Shown here in pieces: positions 33,130 to 45,029 of a DNA stretch of 64,000 nucleotides. The notes below the pieces were generated by a model. That model did not search any database. It was not told where the DNA came from and was given only the letters and a program-made list of their open reading frames with translations. The first letter of the stretch is position 1; each line of letters begins with the position of its first letter. A program made the translations under genes and the position numbers. Source of the stretch: Albula goreensis (lineage: Eukaryota > Chordata > Actinopteri > Albuliformes > Albulidae); NCBI GenBank assembly GCA_022829145.1, contig CM040747.1:37650052-37714051 (forward strand). The letters run 5' to 3'.

Positions 33130-35475
33130 AGGTAACAGTTTGGTGTGTCCCAATGGCGAAACCACATGCTAACTTGGTAATTTATGTAACGTGTACTTTA
33201 TGTGTAATTTATGTAATCTTTTCTGTTACCTGTTTGTCTCTGAGTCTCAGTCTCTCTGGTAGCCGATGCATCTCAGCCTGACACTGAAAGGAGTCCTGGA
33301 CTTGCGCCAGTGAAGAGTGCACCTGGAACGACTAAGTCTATGAAAAAGAAGCACAAAGGTAGGATTACAGGCTCAGTTCAGTCACATTGACAGTCCATCC
33401 TTCCTACAGTAGCATGGGAGTATTTTCTCCCAGTAAGCATTCAGGAAGTGGAGGCATCAGTCTGTCTTTAAAACAACATTTAAAGTAACATTCACCACTG
33501 CAACAGAGATGACACTTCGTAACAACAGAGGAATCAGTTACATGGTGGAGGTATCAGTCACAGTAGAGACGTCAGCTATAAACTGCTCCCATGTGCAAAG
33601 ATGATAAGGTTTGACCAGGCCTCTCTGCTGATGATGGAGACATCCAGCGAGACCGAGTTGATTAGAGGATGGTATCATTGATATGTTTTCTGTCTGAAAA
33701 TAATATTCTCAGATTTATTGAAGCACACTGTTCTAACTACTATCCATGACAGAGCTGGGTGAAGGGAGTTATATCAGTGTCTGTATTTCATACCCAGTGA
33801 TTATGCACATAGATCAGAGCAGATCAAGATGTTATGAATGAAAATTATAATGTACTGCTTTTATGTACATTTAACTTTAAATATATGGGCATGCTGTTCA
33901 AATGAGTAGACCATGTTAGATTGACAAACTATTCATTTCTCCAAGAGTTTTAGCAGTCAGAGTAGAAAGACTCTCAGACACTTCTCACCTTACACTGCTA
34001 ACATTTACCTTGAGTCTGATTTATGTAGGTCTAGCTCTGAGTTAGAGCTCTAGTTCACCCAGTCTGCTTGGCTCCACTTAATGAGCAGCCAGCCTCTGAC
34101 TGTTCACCTCGTTCTCAGGCTCTTGCTGAGTCTGTTGAATTGTCTCCACACAGCAGTTCCTCTGCTTATGCCTCTGCTGGAGGAGATGATGTGGGGACAG
34201 AGGCTGAGAGTCTACCAAGGCTCTGTGCTCACGTGGCTCCTGGCCATCACCATGGAATCAAGGATGCCTCTACCTGCCAGCACACATGAGTCTCTCTCCT
34301 CTGTCTTAGGATGTCCTGATCAGCACCAGCTCCAAATAAATGCATTTGGTTACGCAGTAAGAGAGCGCCCACGCTACAGTGCTCACTATGAAATCATGCA
34401 TATGATGTGAATAGTTGCAGATTACCATGAGCAAAGGGTATGTGTTATTCCATATGGTTATCTGTTTAAAGACTGTTTGTGCTGACCTCATCAAATGAGG
34501 GCCATTTGATGCTAAGATTACAACATTCTGTTGTATAATTCAGACAAACCAATATGTATTTAATAATATCAGTCTGGGCAACATACTGATAAACAACTAG
34601 TCAGGACAGCAACGATTTTGTACTGTACTTAGACTTCATGATTTTCCACACCACAAGGGGGAGCCATCCTACTGTGATATAAGAGGGGTTATATGGTCTC
34701 TATTTGAGAAGAAGCACAGAGACACCATAATAATGATTATGAAACACCTCTGTAGAACACACATCAGTCCAATGGAGGGGCCGATAGTGCCTCACTTTCA
34801 CACTGTATTCAACACAAGGGACTGAGGTGGCACCCAAGTGACCGTAGTATTGTTGAGGATAATACAGTAACAGCTGTAAGGGTGAGGAAGAGTCAGCTCA
34901 GGTGTGAAGCTGTTGATGGAAACAGCACCGCTGTCCAATCCAGTTCAACACTACAGACCCTGACTAGTTCAGTCTCTCCAACAGATTTAAACGATGTTTC
35001 TAAATTATTCCTTAATTCATGTCCATACTTTCTGTCATTGAAAATGTAAAACAAGTTTACTCTTATGGAAAAATATCCAAAAAATCACATTTGATATGAT
35101 GGTATTAACTGTGATTGGGAGAAATTGTTTTAAGCTCCTGTTCAAGCTTTTATTGAGAGAGAATGCAGAAAACTGCTTCATGCATGTAATCCAGTTGCTA
35201 GTTTTCTGTACTGTGTTTGATTAATTTTTAAAAAAATGTATTTCATATAACCATAATTATTCATCCACTGGGCTTTGATTCTGTTGGATGTTCAGACATG
35301 AAAATGCGCAAATATTGTTTTTCTTGTGAGAGTATTTCTAAGTAAGAACTGAACCACTGAGGCTCAGTGTGCTGGAGCAGAACCCCTCAGTGTCCCGGGT
35401 CAGTGCCTCCCCCCTCAGCACCTGGAGTAGGTCCCAGCTGCAGCAGTGCAGTCTCTGTGCAGTCTGACTGAGGGA

Positions 35476-35503
35476 GGTTTTTGTACGGCTCTCTATCACT
35501 GTG
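35476..35503 (-). other. V4 recombination signal (12-RSS)
   Basis: Heptamer 35497-35503, 12-bp spacer, nonamer 35476-35484, all consensus. Confidence 0.95.
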
Positions 35504-36073
35504 TGAACACCCTGCTACTGCTGATTATATGGAAACTCTGACAGTAGTAATCTCCTGCATCTTCAGCCTGGACTCCACTGATGGTCAGAGTGAAGTCAGT
35601 CCCAGATCCACTGCCACTGAATCGATCAGGAATCCCTGAGTAACGTGATGTTGCATAGTAGATCAGGAGTTTAGGAGCTTCTCCAGGTTTCTGCTGGTAC
35701 CAGGCCATATAGTGATCACCATCAGTGTACACAGCAGGGCTGGTTCTACAGCTCAGGGTGACAGTGTCTCCTATGAGAGCAGATTTACCAGCAGGAGTCT
35801 GAGTCACAGTCACCTGTCCTGTGCATCCTGAAGAATAAAAAAGGCATATTCATATGATCCATTGGTACATAAGCATGTTACACCTCTGCCCAGATAGTTA
35901 TTTTATACATTTATTTCATACAGTTAATTTAAGCCTTATACTTCCTTTAGATTAAAATCAAAGATATCAAATCTATTTGATTATTTTTCATGAATCTCAC
36001 CCTGAATGCTGAAAGCGAGTGCCCAGATGAAGATGGTGATAAAAGTCATTGTTGCTGTGGGTTCTGTTGCCAT
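35504..36073 (-). CDS. V4: light-chain V gene, kappa-type
   Basis: Leader exon 36001-36073 (73 bp; ends ALAFSIQ) and V exon 35504-35827 (324 bp), intron 173 bp. Open frame with both Cys, [12 protein letters not shown] and DAGDYYC. CDR1 is [13 protein letters not shown]2 region [11 protein letters not shown]3 [12 protein letters not shown]. Flanks on both sides match V1, but the intron is nearly identical to that of V2. Predicted functional. Confidence 0.93.
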
Positions 36074-36111
36074 GAAGGACAGCTCTCAGTCAACAAGTGT
36101 TAAACTCACAG

Positions 36112-36177
36112 GACTATAAACACTCCCAGAGCACTGAAGCATGTGCTGCCAATGCAAAGTGTCTTCTCTATGCAAAT
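36112..36177 (-). promoter_or_regulatory. V4 promoter: octamer and TATA-like box
   Basis: Octamer at 36170-36177, GTTTATAGTC at 36112-36121. Confidence 0.85.
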
Positions 36178-36569
36178 GGTCTTCCTGGGTACAGCAGGCA
36201 CTTGTTGCCCAGCAGTGCTGTGGACTGGAGACTGTGGGCTGTGACAGAGAGAGAGTTCAACAGCAGCAACAGGACAGCAGCAGAGGTGTCAGTCACTCTG
36301 GTTTGACATAGAGTCACAGTTCACTTCACACATTAATATTTACAGAAATTACAATCATGACATTACAGGGTGGTTTAGAAGACCCTGCTGCTTAAAAGGG
36401 AGAGCACTATGACTGCATCTGCACTGACTGAATAATTGAGGTGCAGATTCACTTCTGAGCTCCTTTTTGGGGCTCAGTGTTGGCTTTTCATAAGTATCCT
36501 GTTAAACATTTGTCTGTCTCCATGGATGAGATTTAAATTATTTAATGTATCAAAATTTGACATTACAGA

Positions 36570-37030
36570 ATGTGTAAGTGATCAGAGGATGATAAAGTTA
36601 ACACACGAATTACACGCTGCCAAAGTTGTTGTTGTTGCTGTTGTTGTTGGTAACTTTCACTTTAGATCGTCTGTAGGGGAGTCCTGATCTATTCGGTCAC
36701 CTTTGGCACTTGGGACTTCACCCCTCTCAAGGGTTAGCTTTGCACTCTTTGTACCATTTATGTGGACTTTGCCTTGTAAGTCGCTCTGGTTAAAAGCATC
36801 TCACAAATGCCCTTAATGTAATGTAATGGAATGTAAAATAAGTGATCAGAGGTTAATAAAGTTAACACACTAATTACACACTGCCAAAGTGATTAGAGGC
36901 TAACAATGTTATCATACTACTTACACACTGACTGAGTGATCAGAGGTTTATAAATTTAACACACTAATTACATACTGCCTAAATGATCATAGGTTTATAA
37001 AGTAAACACACTCATTATAAATTTATCAGA
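36570..37030. repeat. About 53-bp tandem repeat, split by an inserted repeat
   Basis: Units of the type AAGTGATCAGAGGTTAATAA, then AGTTAACACACTAATTACAC and ACTGCC, are seen about five times. The first unit (36570-36622) is separated from the rest by about 215 bp ending in GTCGCTCTGGTTAAAAGC and an AATGTAATG tail, a teleost-type interspersed repeat that landed in the array. Confidence 0.65.
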
Positions 37031-37330
37031 TTTTAATAAATTTTCTTATACATAGGGCAACTCCAGAGGGCACTTCAAGATGTTTTCTGGCACGTGGGGG
37101 CACCCAAGAGGGCACTTTCACGGGGGTGGGGGGGTGGTTGGGGTTCGTGGGCGATGACCCAGTGTCTAATAGCACGGTGTCTAAGAGCACTCCACAGCTT
37201 GTTCCAGTTGAGAGCTCATTACATAACTATGTCTAAGAACAACCTACATTTTCAAACTCCTGTGTGCTGTCAGTCATTCCCAAATGTAAGATAGACCCTC
37301 CATCTCTGATCAGCACTGTAGGCAGTTATG
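37031..37330. other. No gene seen
   Basis: G-rich low-complexity stretch near 37110-37150. The part around 37230-37330 resembles the sequence at about 28640-28740 downstream of V3. Nothing coding. Confidence 0.4.
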
Positions 37331-37334
37331 TAAA

Positions 37335-38760
37335 TGTGCTTCAACATCATAAAGTAAGTTAAACTGTTGTTGGTGCTCTTATAAAACTCAATAAGCAACA
37401 GTGGTAAGCTCAAGTGGTTTAGAATTTTCAGTATTTCAGCCTCTATGATATCACAATAGGAATGTTCTTAAAATGCAAACAGCTATCAATTAATATGTCA
37501 ATTGGACTTGTCATTGATTGCAACTGTATCATACCAACATTTACCAGTCACTTAGTATCGTAGAAGACAATATTGTGTTCCACTATTTTCTTGGACAGTT
37601 ACATCCTTCAGACTTGTAAGTAGATACCTAAAGCTTTTCCTCAAATGCAGTGTCTCTTTATCATTACTTATAAATTAATTGATCAGTTTTGTGCCCGAAT
37701 CAGAAATTACAGAAGTTTTAATATTTTACCTTAATATTGCTTGTTAGCAAGCCAGCTATGGAGGGTAACTCAAGTAAGGGTGTCATATCGTATATGAGAA
37801 TGGCCAATGTTGGTACAAACTTGTTTTGCCATAAGTTGCTAGTATTTCCGTAAATTGCACTTCACAAGTAGATGTGATAAAAGTGACATTGAAATGAAAT
37901 GAAAGTTTCATAATGAATGAAAACAGGTTGCTCAAAAAGGGTTTTGGAAATAAAATGTATCATTATGAAATAAAGATCAAATAATTAATTGCTACATCAC
38001 TATGATATAAAACTTAAACATGATCATGGTATTGTGAAAATCAGTATGCTGAGATAATATTTTATCATCATGGGTTGAGTATTATTTATTTAAATATTTC
38101 ACAATTTATTGACTAATTTATTATCCATTTTATTATGTATTTCATAAATGTTTTTGTTTTTTTAATTATGAATAACATGGCCTTCCATAACTATGATGTC
38201 ACAATGGGAAGGAAGTTCAAATGTAGAACTTTGACAACTGATGCAGAATTGAACATAAAGGACAAACATAAATTATTATGAATGACCACGTATTTCCTAG
38301 CTGCTGGGACTGTTTTTCTTCCTAAATTTGTGAATCAACACTGAACATTCATTTAGCTTTGAGGGAATTTGAGACACAATGTACTGAATTATATCATCAA
38401 GCTTGACATCTCTGGCCTGTAATTCTGGTCAGTAAAATCAGTGCATATTAAAAGCAGCTGAGTGAGATAAGGACTGTGCCCCAAAAAATAAGTATATTCT
38501 CAGAGAAGTCCTCAAAGGTCGGAAGTTTGCAAATTAAATAATGGAATTTATTATTTTAATATAGCCAGTTCTATACTATATACGCTTTGCTTGTAGCTCA
38601 GCTAAAACATTGCATTATCCTGGGTATTGTTGTGACAGACCTAAGGGGTACCTTGAAATGGTACCTTTACATAAAAACCACAAGTGCTTGTTTTGCCTTA
38701 TTGTTAGGTAAGTCAATAATGGTTTGCTTAGTTGCAAACAAGTAATTTAAGTGACTTTCA
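37335..38760 (+). repeat. Delta repeat copy (short form)
   Basis: Collinear with 58800-60180 and with the first part of 30720-32100. AT-rich and non-coding. Confidence 0.75.
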
Positions 38761-38870
38761 TTCACATGATGATGTTGCAGAGTGTTGTGTCTGGTACAAA
38801 GAGAGGACAGTACAGCCATTTGAGATGGGCCCAGGTGAAGTTGTACTTTCTCTTGTCTTATATTTGTTTG

Positions 38871-39164
38871 TCATATAATTTGCTCAAAGCTGAGGAAAAC
38901 ACATGAGGAAACCATAAACACAAGCACATGACAGTGAAATACGGAAATAAAAACAATAACAACAAAAACAAAACCGGCTAAGAAACCAGCTGACATAACA
39001 TCAATTACAGTAACAGTGATAATAAGAATGAATGTGGAATAAGCAGATAATGTGTAACAGAACAGGGCAGTGGCACAGGGAGGGTGGGATCTCCTCCTCT
39101 CTGTATCAGACCCATGATGATCTGTGTCTGATCCAGCCACCTCACTACCCAGCATTCCCTTCAC
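38871..39164 (-). other. Open frame with membrane-like segments, copy 1
   Basis: 97-codon frame: a polar start (MKGMLGSEVAGSDTDHHGSD, then ERRRSHPPC) followed by strongly hydrophobic stretches (STFILIITVTVIDVM; FLAGFVFVVIVFISVF). It is also open in the paralog at 60216-60623. No family recognised and no splice sites identified. The hydrophobic character could come from AT-rich repeat sequence. Confidence 0.2.
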
Positions 39165-40284
39165 CTTACATAAACCTGCTAAACCCTGCAGAGACTAACT
39201 GAACCCAAACCAAGGTTCATTTCTCCAAATCAGTGATCATATGTCAGTCACAATATTGACTCTGTTTTCTCTACATGCATTTGGAATGGGAAACATCCCT
39301 GTATATATGTGAGGTTTTTCTTTTCAGACCCAGGAGTTAGCTTTACCTATCTTCCAGCATTACTACTGCTCTGCTAACATTCACTGCATTTTATTGTGTA
39401 AAAGCGTTCCCTCACAGCACACAGGACCTTCATGGGTGACTATGGAGGCCAGATCATGCTGCTCACCCCACCTGTCTGGGCTTATATGTGGCTCATTGGC
39501 CCTCACCAATCCCTAAAGCTGTAAGAATCCTGTGGTGAAGCAGTCACTCACAATATGGGTTCAGTTCAGGATGCACTTTGGGCTTCAGTCCTCCTCTCTG
39601 CTCTACTCTACTGCTGAAAAGCATTGTTTTGCTTCCCTTTCTCCTCAGTCTGCTTTCAGTAACTGGCACAGACATGTATTTCAAGCACTGAAAATATTAA
39701 CTGAGAAAAGTCATTGATAATGTAGTGCAAATTTAGTTATCTTTGAAGAATACAATCCCAAGCTCCTGTGTCCTCAGGTTCTTTCAGAAGCCCCTCAAAG
39801 CTGCGCATAACAGTTGAAAGCACAGCCCAGAGATGAAGGTAATAAGTAGGCAGCATGACAATGTTTCACTGCACCTCAGCACCCCCTTGTGGCCAGTTGT
39901 GTTTCCTACCGTCTGCTTGTTGAAGCTGCACATGAAGAGTCCTCCTCTGACTCAGTATCTGTGTGAGCACAACTGGGGGACTGCAGAGTGAAAAGAAGCA
40001 GCAGCTGACATCACATGTTCCAGAGGAGCGCTCATGCTTTTCTGTGCTCTCTGGAGTTAACAGAGAAGGTGACAGTGATTATCTGGGCTTACTGATATAA
40101 CTGGGTATTATGGGCTGGGGAAAAGTGGGGGCACATTGCTTCACTGTATTTGATTACAGAGTGTGAGAGAGTTATAACTGAACCACTGAAGCTCAGTGTG
40201 CTGGAGCAGAACCCCTCAGTGTCCCGGGTCAGTGCCTCCCCCCCAGCTGCAGCAGTGCAGTCTCTGTGCAGTCTGACTGAGGGA

Positions 40285-40312
40285 GGTTTTTGTACGGCTC
40301 TCTATCACTGTG
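40285..40312 (-). other. V5 recombination signal (12-RSS)
   Basis: Heptamer 40306-40312, 12-bp spacer, nonamer 40285-40293, all consensus. Just beyond it, about 20 bp containing the CACCTG E-box are deleted relative to the other V genes. Confidence 0.95.
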
Positions 40313-40840
40313 TGAACACAGCACTACTGCTGATCCAGTGGTAACTCTGACAGTAGTAATCTCCTGCATCTTCAGCCTGGACTCCACTGATGGTCAGAGT
40401 GAAGTCAGTCCCAGATCCACTGCCACTGAATCGATCAGGAATCCCTGAGCTACGCGATGCTGCATCATAGATCAGGAGTTTAGGAGCTTCTCCAGGTTTC
40501 TGCTGGTACCAGTATAAACTATCACTGCTATACACATCGGTGCTGGTTCTACAGCTCAGGGTGACAGTGTCTCCTGTGAGAGCAGATTTACCAGCAGGAG
40601 TCTGAGTCACAGTCACCTGTCCTGTGCATTCTGAAGAGAATAAAAAATAAATATTACACATTTATTTACATATGTTATCCATAGGTACAGTAGAATGTCA
40701 TTTTCCAGACATTTTATGCAGTTATTTCACACAGTCATTTGAATTACAATATTTTCATGAATCTCACCCTGAATGCAGAAAGCGAGTGCCCAGATGAAGA
40801 TGGTGATAAAAGTCATTGTTGCTGTGGGTTCTGTTGCCAT
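40313..40840 (-). CDS. V5: light-chain V gene, kappa-type
   Basis: Leader exon 40768-40840 and V exon 40313-40630 (318 bp), intron 137 bp (the shortest here). Open, with both Cys, [10 protein letters not shown] and DAGDYYC. Compared with the others it has TSTDVY for TSPAVY before CDR1 (SSDSLY), ALTGDTV in FR1, and DAASRSS after FR2. CDR3 is [12 protein letters not shown]. Predicted functional. Confidence 0.93.
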
Positions 40841-40878
40841 GAAGGACAGCTCTCAGTCATCAAGTGTTAAACTCACAG

Positions 40879-40944
40879 GACTATAAACACTCCCAGAGCA
40901 CTGAAGCATGTGCTACCAATGCAAAGTGTCTTCTCTATGCAAAT
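40879..40944 (-). promoter_or_regulatory. V5 promoter: octamer and TATA-like box
   Basis: Octamer at 40937-40944, GTTTATAGTC at 40879-40888. Confidence 0.85.
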
Positions 40945-41528
40945 GGTCTTCCTGGGTACAGCAGGCACTTGTAGCCCAGCAGTGCTGTGGAGGCAGACTA
41001 GGGCTTCTGGGCTGTGACACAGACAGAGCAGTTTAACGTCTCCAGAGACAGACCAGGGTCAAAGTCCCAGTGCCCCATCAATGGGTCAGCACATACACAT
41101 GACTAACTCTGTGCTGCCAAATGCTGCTGTTCCCATTCAAAGTGCTTGTGCATTGCTTCCAATGAGTAGCTTATTTAGCTTTGCACAACCAGGTGTTTGG
41201 CAGCTTGATCCAAGCGATGCCTAAAATTAAGCACTGAAAAGCCCAACAGTGCAGCACAGACACTGGGCATGAACTGAGCACTCATACAAAAATATTTTAT
41301 CACACCTTTGATGGGTGTGAACGGGCTGAGGGATTGGCAGCAGATGGGTGTTTCTCCCCATGCTGTTTGACCCACATACCCGCACCAGCCGCGAAACACG
41401 GCATCTGCTCGTTTTCACTACCGACTTCATCCCCTTGTCCTGGACCTGAGCTTTGTCATCTGGCGCTGAGACGCAAACTCCAAACGACTGATCAGGAGCT
41501 ACAATAAGGAAGGAGAGAAAGTTCTTCC

Positions 41529-41602
41529 ATCCCTGGGTGGGCTCAAACCACCAACCTTTCAGTTAACAGCCAAACACACTAGACCTATTGCACCACAGAG
41601 AC
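41529..41602 (-). pseudogene. tRNA-Asn pseudogene (GTT), copy 2
   Basis: Keeps GTCTCTGTGG, the GTT anticodon and CCCACCCAGGGA. It shares the T-loop change GGTTTGA with the other two copies, so that change predates the duplication. Confidence 0.7.
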
Positions 41603-41840
41603 TCGTTGCAGTCCCTCTTCCGGCCTGCATTTAACAGAATAACATATTGGGAGGGGCCTCACCATGAAGAGGGTAAAAAGGGTTAAGTGCATGTAATATA
41701 AATGAATTGTTTTGCTAAAGATGACCCTGTGCAAACTTATGTGTGCATCTGGTGGAAATGTACTGGGGCAACAAGAGATTGTGAAGAGAGGAAGATGTTT
41801 TGCAAAACTGTACCATGGTTGTCTTGAGGGGAAGAACAAC

Positions 41841-42540
41841 TATTCAAAATTCAAGATTTCTTAATTGTCATTTTTCTTGCACTTACATACAATCAATAAT
41901 GAAATACCGTTCCTCCTTGGGCAACAGTGTACATAAATTACAATAGAGAATTAAAAGAGCTTTTATAAAAAGAGAGCAGTATATCTGGAGAGGAATAGCA
42001 GCATATACTGAAAATTACCTTTGTCTATACAAAAAGTGCATTGTGCAGTGTGAAAATGGCACTAGTGAAGAGAAGTGCCTGGTACTATGGGGAGTTAATG
42101 GTTTAGTGGTGGAGGGGGGTGCAAGAATGTTTATGATCCTCACAGCCTGGCGTATGAAGCTGTTTAGAAACCTGCTGGTCCTGGTACGGATACTTCTGTA
42201 CCTCTTGTTTCTGTTGTGCCACGCTGTCAGCTGCTCCACCTCCATCCTGTATGCTGACTCATCACCTTTGCTGATGAGACCCACAACTGTCGTGTCATCA
42301 GTGAACTTGATGATGTGGTTGTTGCTGAATCTGGCAGTACAGTCGTGGGTCAGCAGGGTGAACAGCAGGGGGCTCAGGCCGCAGCCCTGGGGTGAGCCTG
42401 TGCTCACTGAGGTGGTACCTGATGTGTGGCTGCAGACTCTGACTGTCTGCTGCCTTTGTGTCAGGAAGTCCAGGATCCAGTTACAGGTGGCAGTGTCTGC
42501 ATCCAGCTTCTCCACCAGTTGCTGTGGTATGATGGTGTTG
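41841..42540 (-). pseudogene. L2-like LINE fragment, copy 2, internally deleted
   Basis: As copy 1, with [11 protein letters not shown] retained, but a deletion joins the RT region ([13 protein letters not shown]) directly to the C-terminal [13 protein letters not shown] in the same frame. This gives an accidental 166-codon frame at 42015-42515. Confidence 0.75.
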
Positions 42541-43198
42541 ACAAATACATAAATCTGTCACAGAGCTATCTGCATTTTCAAACTCCAATGCCCTGTCAGC
42601 CTCTCCCAAAATGAAGAGAGAGCCTCCATCTCTGATCAGCACTATGGGCAGTTATGTAATTCTCTGTGGGGCTGTGGGACTCATAAGGACTGCCTCAGAT
42701 ACCAAAGTGTGTTCACTGCTCAGTTATTACAGGGTAGAGGCATTCAGATATGCAGGAGTGGTCTGTCTCCATCTTGTGGTCAGTATATGTAATGGCAGCT
42801 TGTACAATGTGTGTTGAAGGAAAGACCTCTGAACTGTCCTGGACAGAGGGTTCACTGCTACTCTTTCCACAGATATGGATGTAGAAATGTAGATATAACT
42901 ACAATACATTCAAAATATTTAACCAATGGAATTTCATGTAAGAGCACTGATAGTAAGAGCAACTTTGAATTGTTTGCCATTTGATTTTGTTTCAACTGTC
43001 ATTCCTTCTCAAGGCTAAGATATAATGACAATAAAATTCAGTCTCAGTATTTTTGTGTATTAAATGTTGATTAGATGTATGAGAGTTTATTGAACTGGAG
43101 CAGAACCCCTCAGTGTCCCGGGTCAGTGCCTCCCCCCTCAGCACCTGCAGTAGGTCCCAGCTGCAGCAGTGCAGTCTCTGTGCAGTCTGACTGAGGGA

Positions 43199-43226
43199 GG
43201 TTTTTGTACGGCTCTCTATCACTGTG
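43199..43226 (-). other. V6 recombination signal (12-RSS)
   Basis: Heptamer 43220-43226, 12-bp spacer, nonamer 43199-43207, all consensus. Confidence 0.95.
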
Positions 43227-43792
43227 TGAACACATCACTGCTGCTGATCTCATGTACACTCTGACAGTAGTAATCTCCTGCATCTTCAGCCTGGACTCCA
43301 CTGATGGTCAGAGTGAAGTCAGTCCCAGATCCACTGCCACTGAATCGACCAGGAATCCCTGAGATACGTTTATTTGCATACTTGATCAGGGGTTTAGGAG
43401 CTTCTCCAGATTTCTGCTGGTACCAGAATGTGTAATGATCCTCATCACTGTCTTTATAAACTGCAGGGCTGGTTTTACAGCTCAGGGTGACAGTGTCTCC
43501 TATGAGAGCAGATTTACCAGCAGGAGTCTGAGTCACAGTCACCTGTCCTATGCATTCTGAAGAGAAGAAGAAGAAGAATATCAACCACACTACTTTAATA
43601 TCTACTCAAATATCACACCTTTGCCCATACATAAATATCTTACAAATATTTACCAATATTATTATAATTCAATTAAAAACAGTTGAATAAAATGTTCTTG
43701 AGTATTTTAAAAATCTCACCCTGAATACAGAAGGCGAGTGCCCAGATGAAGATGGTGATAAAAGTCATTGTTGCTGTGGGTTCTGTTGCCAT
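43227..43792 (-). CDS. V6: light-chain V gene, kappa-type, divergent
   Basis: Leader exon 43720-43792 and V exon 43227-43556 (330 bp, the longest), intron 163 bp. Open with canonical Cys residues, [11 protein letters not shown] and DAGDYYC. It has the longest CDR1 ([12 protein letters not shown]), a changed FR2/CDR2 ([12 protein letters not shown]) and GIPGRF for GIPDRF. CDR3 is [12 protein letters not shown]. With V7 it forms a subgroup marked by VYKDS and LIK. Predicted functional. Confidence 0.92.
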
Positions 43793-43830
43793 GAAGGACA
43801 GCTCTCAGTCATCAAGTGTTAAACTCACAG

Positions 43831-43896
43831 GACTATAAACACTCCCAGAGCACTGAAGCATGTGCTGCCAATGCAAAGTGTCTTCTCTATGCAAAT
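43831..43896 (-). promoter_or_regulatory. V6 promoter: octamer and TATA-like box
   Basis: Octamer at 43889-43896, GTTTATAGTC at 43831-43840. Confidence 0.85.
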
Positions 43897-44235
43897 GGTC
43901 TTCCTGGGTACAGCAGGCACTTGTAGCCCAGCAGTGCTGTGGAGGCAGACTAGGGCTTATGGGCTGTGACACAGACAGAGCAGTTTAACACTGGTGTAAC
44001 AGTGTCTGGACAGCAGGATCACAATCCAAACCAACATAATTCACATTTCGCCATTATATTCTTTTTCACTCATGTACCCCTGTTAAACAGCACATACACC
44101 CCTCCTCTGACTCATCTCTATTGATGCAGCATTGGCCTTTGAGCAGGTGAAATTGCATGAAGAAACCTCGGGTTTTGCATAATGTTAATGTTATGGGTTA
44201 AGTTAGTAATAAGTTAGTTATCCTCTATCACTACT

Positions 44236-44596
44236 TGTTGGGAAACAGTTTTGGAGAGCGGCACTGTGTTTGAGAATGTGTATTAGAATTACAAAGGAAT
44301 GTTGCCGCATCCGACCAGGGCCAAATGGCGCCTCCTGTTAACGACCTGGTATCTGCCGTCTGCGGAACTTAGGGTTCCCTATTACCATATCTGAGCCATC
44401 ACATGCAAATGTATCTCCCTTAAACTGTATAAATGTTGTCAACTCTTTGTAATCATTGAACATTTTGCTCCATGCTTGTGTTCCCACGGCCGGCTGTGTA
44501 AGTAAAGTACCTGTCTTCAACTGCGAACATGGAATCCGTCTCTTCATTAATAACATAATGTTCTACCCATTTTGATAATTTTATTGTTTACTAACA
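44236..44596 (+). repeat. 5' LTR
   Basis: Begins TGTTGGGAAACAG and ends TTTACTAACA. Contains an exact octamer ATGCAAAT at 44403-44410 and TATAAA at 44428-44433. Confidence 0.92.
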
Positions 44597-44599
44597 ATT

Positions 44600-44616
44600 T
44601 GGCGCTGCGAGCAGGG
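44600..44616 (+). other. Primer-binding site, probably tRNA-Ser
   Basis: TGGCGCTGCGAGCAGGG begins three bases after the 5' LTR. It starts with TGG, the complement of a tRNA CCA end. The following bases fit the 3' acceptor and T-arm of a serine tRNA better than other tRNAs I can recall; that assignment is from memory. Confidence 0.6.
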
Positions 44617-45029
44617 TAGAGTTTGTCTCAAATTTCCTTCTGGTCTCCCGTCTTGTGAAGCGAGGTGAGTATGTTGATGTTACCATCTCATAGTTAACGT
44701 AATCGCAAGAGATAGACCTGTGGGAGCTTGAGCACTCTACCTAGTGGTACGAATCCGGTTAAATATGTTGAGGGGAGTACCGTGATCGTAGTTAAAGACT
44801 GTGTTCCTTGTTGAATGTGTATCTTGTGATAGATGTCATCATGTTCTAAGTTTGTCAGAGTTTAATGTTTGTTTGAAATTCGTCACTAGTCTGATGTTTT
44901 GTTCGTCCTGTTTAATCTGTCCATTCGGATAGTCTGGTCAGTTTAAATTGTCTGTTCATATGGTTCGTGCTGTTTCGTTTAAATCGTCTAGTCTTGACAG
45001 TTTTAATTGTATGTCCTCAGTGAACGTAG

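Larger units (their letters stand above)
30070..33400 (+). repeat. Delta block, long copy 1
   Basis: Non-coding block matching 48887-51950 and, in part, 62540-63200, 37335-38880 and 58800-60330. It includes GACAAGTAATGCATATTGTG at about 30286, where the site CACTACTGCACTGAC is uninterrupted (the empty site of the LTR element at 44236). It also contains a large palindrome and a solo LTR. Short plus-strand frames repeated between copies (such as 30292-30507) have no recognisable product. Confidence 0.75.
33405..36300 (+). repeat. Alpha block, copy 2 (carries V4)
   Basis: Matches copy 1 at 18690-21600 on both sides of the V gene. Inside the V gene the intron matches V2 instead, which marks a sequence exchange. 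Confidence 0.8.
38760..41130 (+). repeat. Gamma block, copy 1 (carries V5)
   Basis: Matches 60180-62530 (V8) over its whole length. The part around the V gene also matches V2 (25040-26130). Confidence 0.8.
41150..43990 (+). repeat. Beta block, copy 2 (carries V6)
   Basis: Same order of parts as copy 1, but shorter because the L2 fragment has lost its middle and part of the segment before the tRNA-Asn pseudogene is missing. Confidence 0.75.

Noticed and set aside
42015-42515. 166-codon frame in beta copy 2
   Set aside because: An accidental in-frame fusion caused by deletion inside an L2 fragment; neither end is a complete domain.
44338-44556. 72-codon minus-strand frame inside the LTR (also at 48658 and, diverged, at 2360)
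   Set aside because: It lies antisense within LTR sequence and overlaps the TATA/octamer region; conservation follows from LTR identity.
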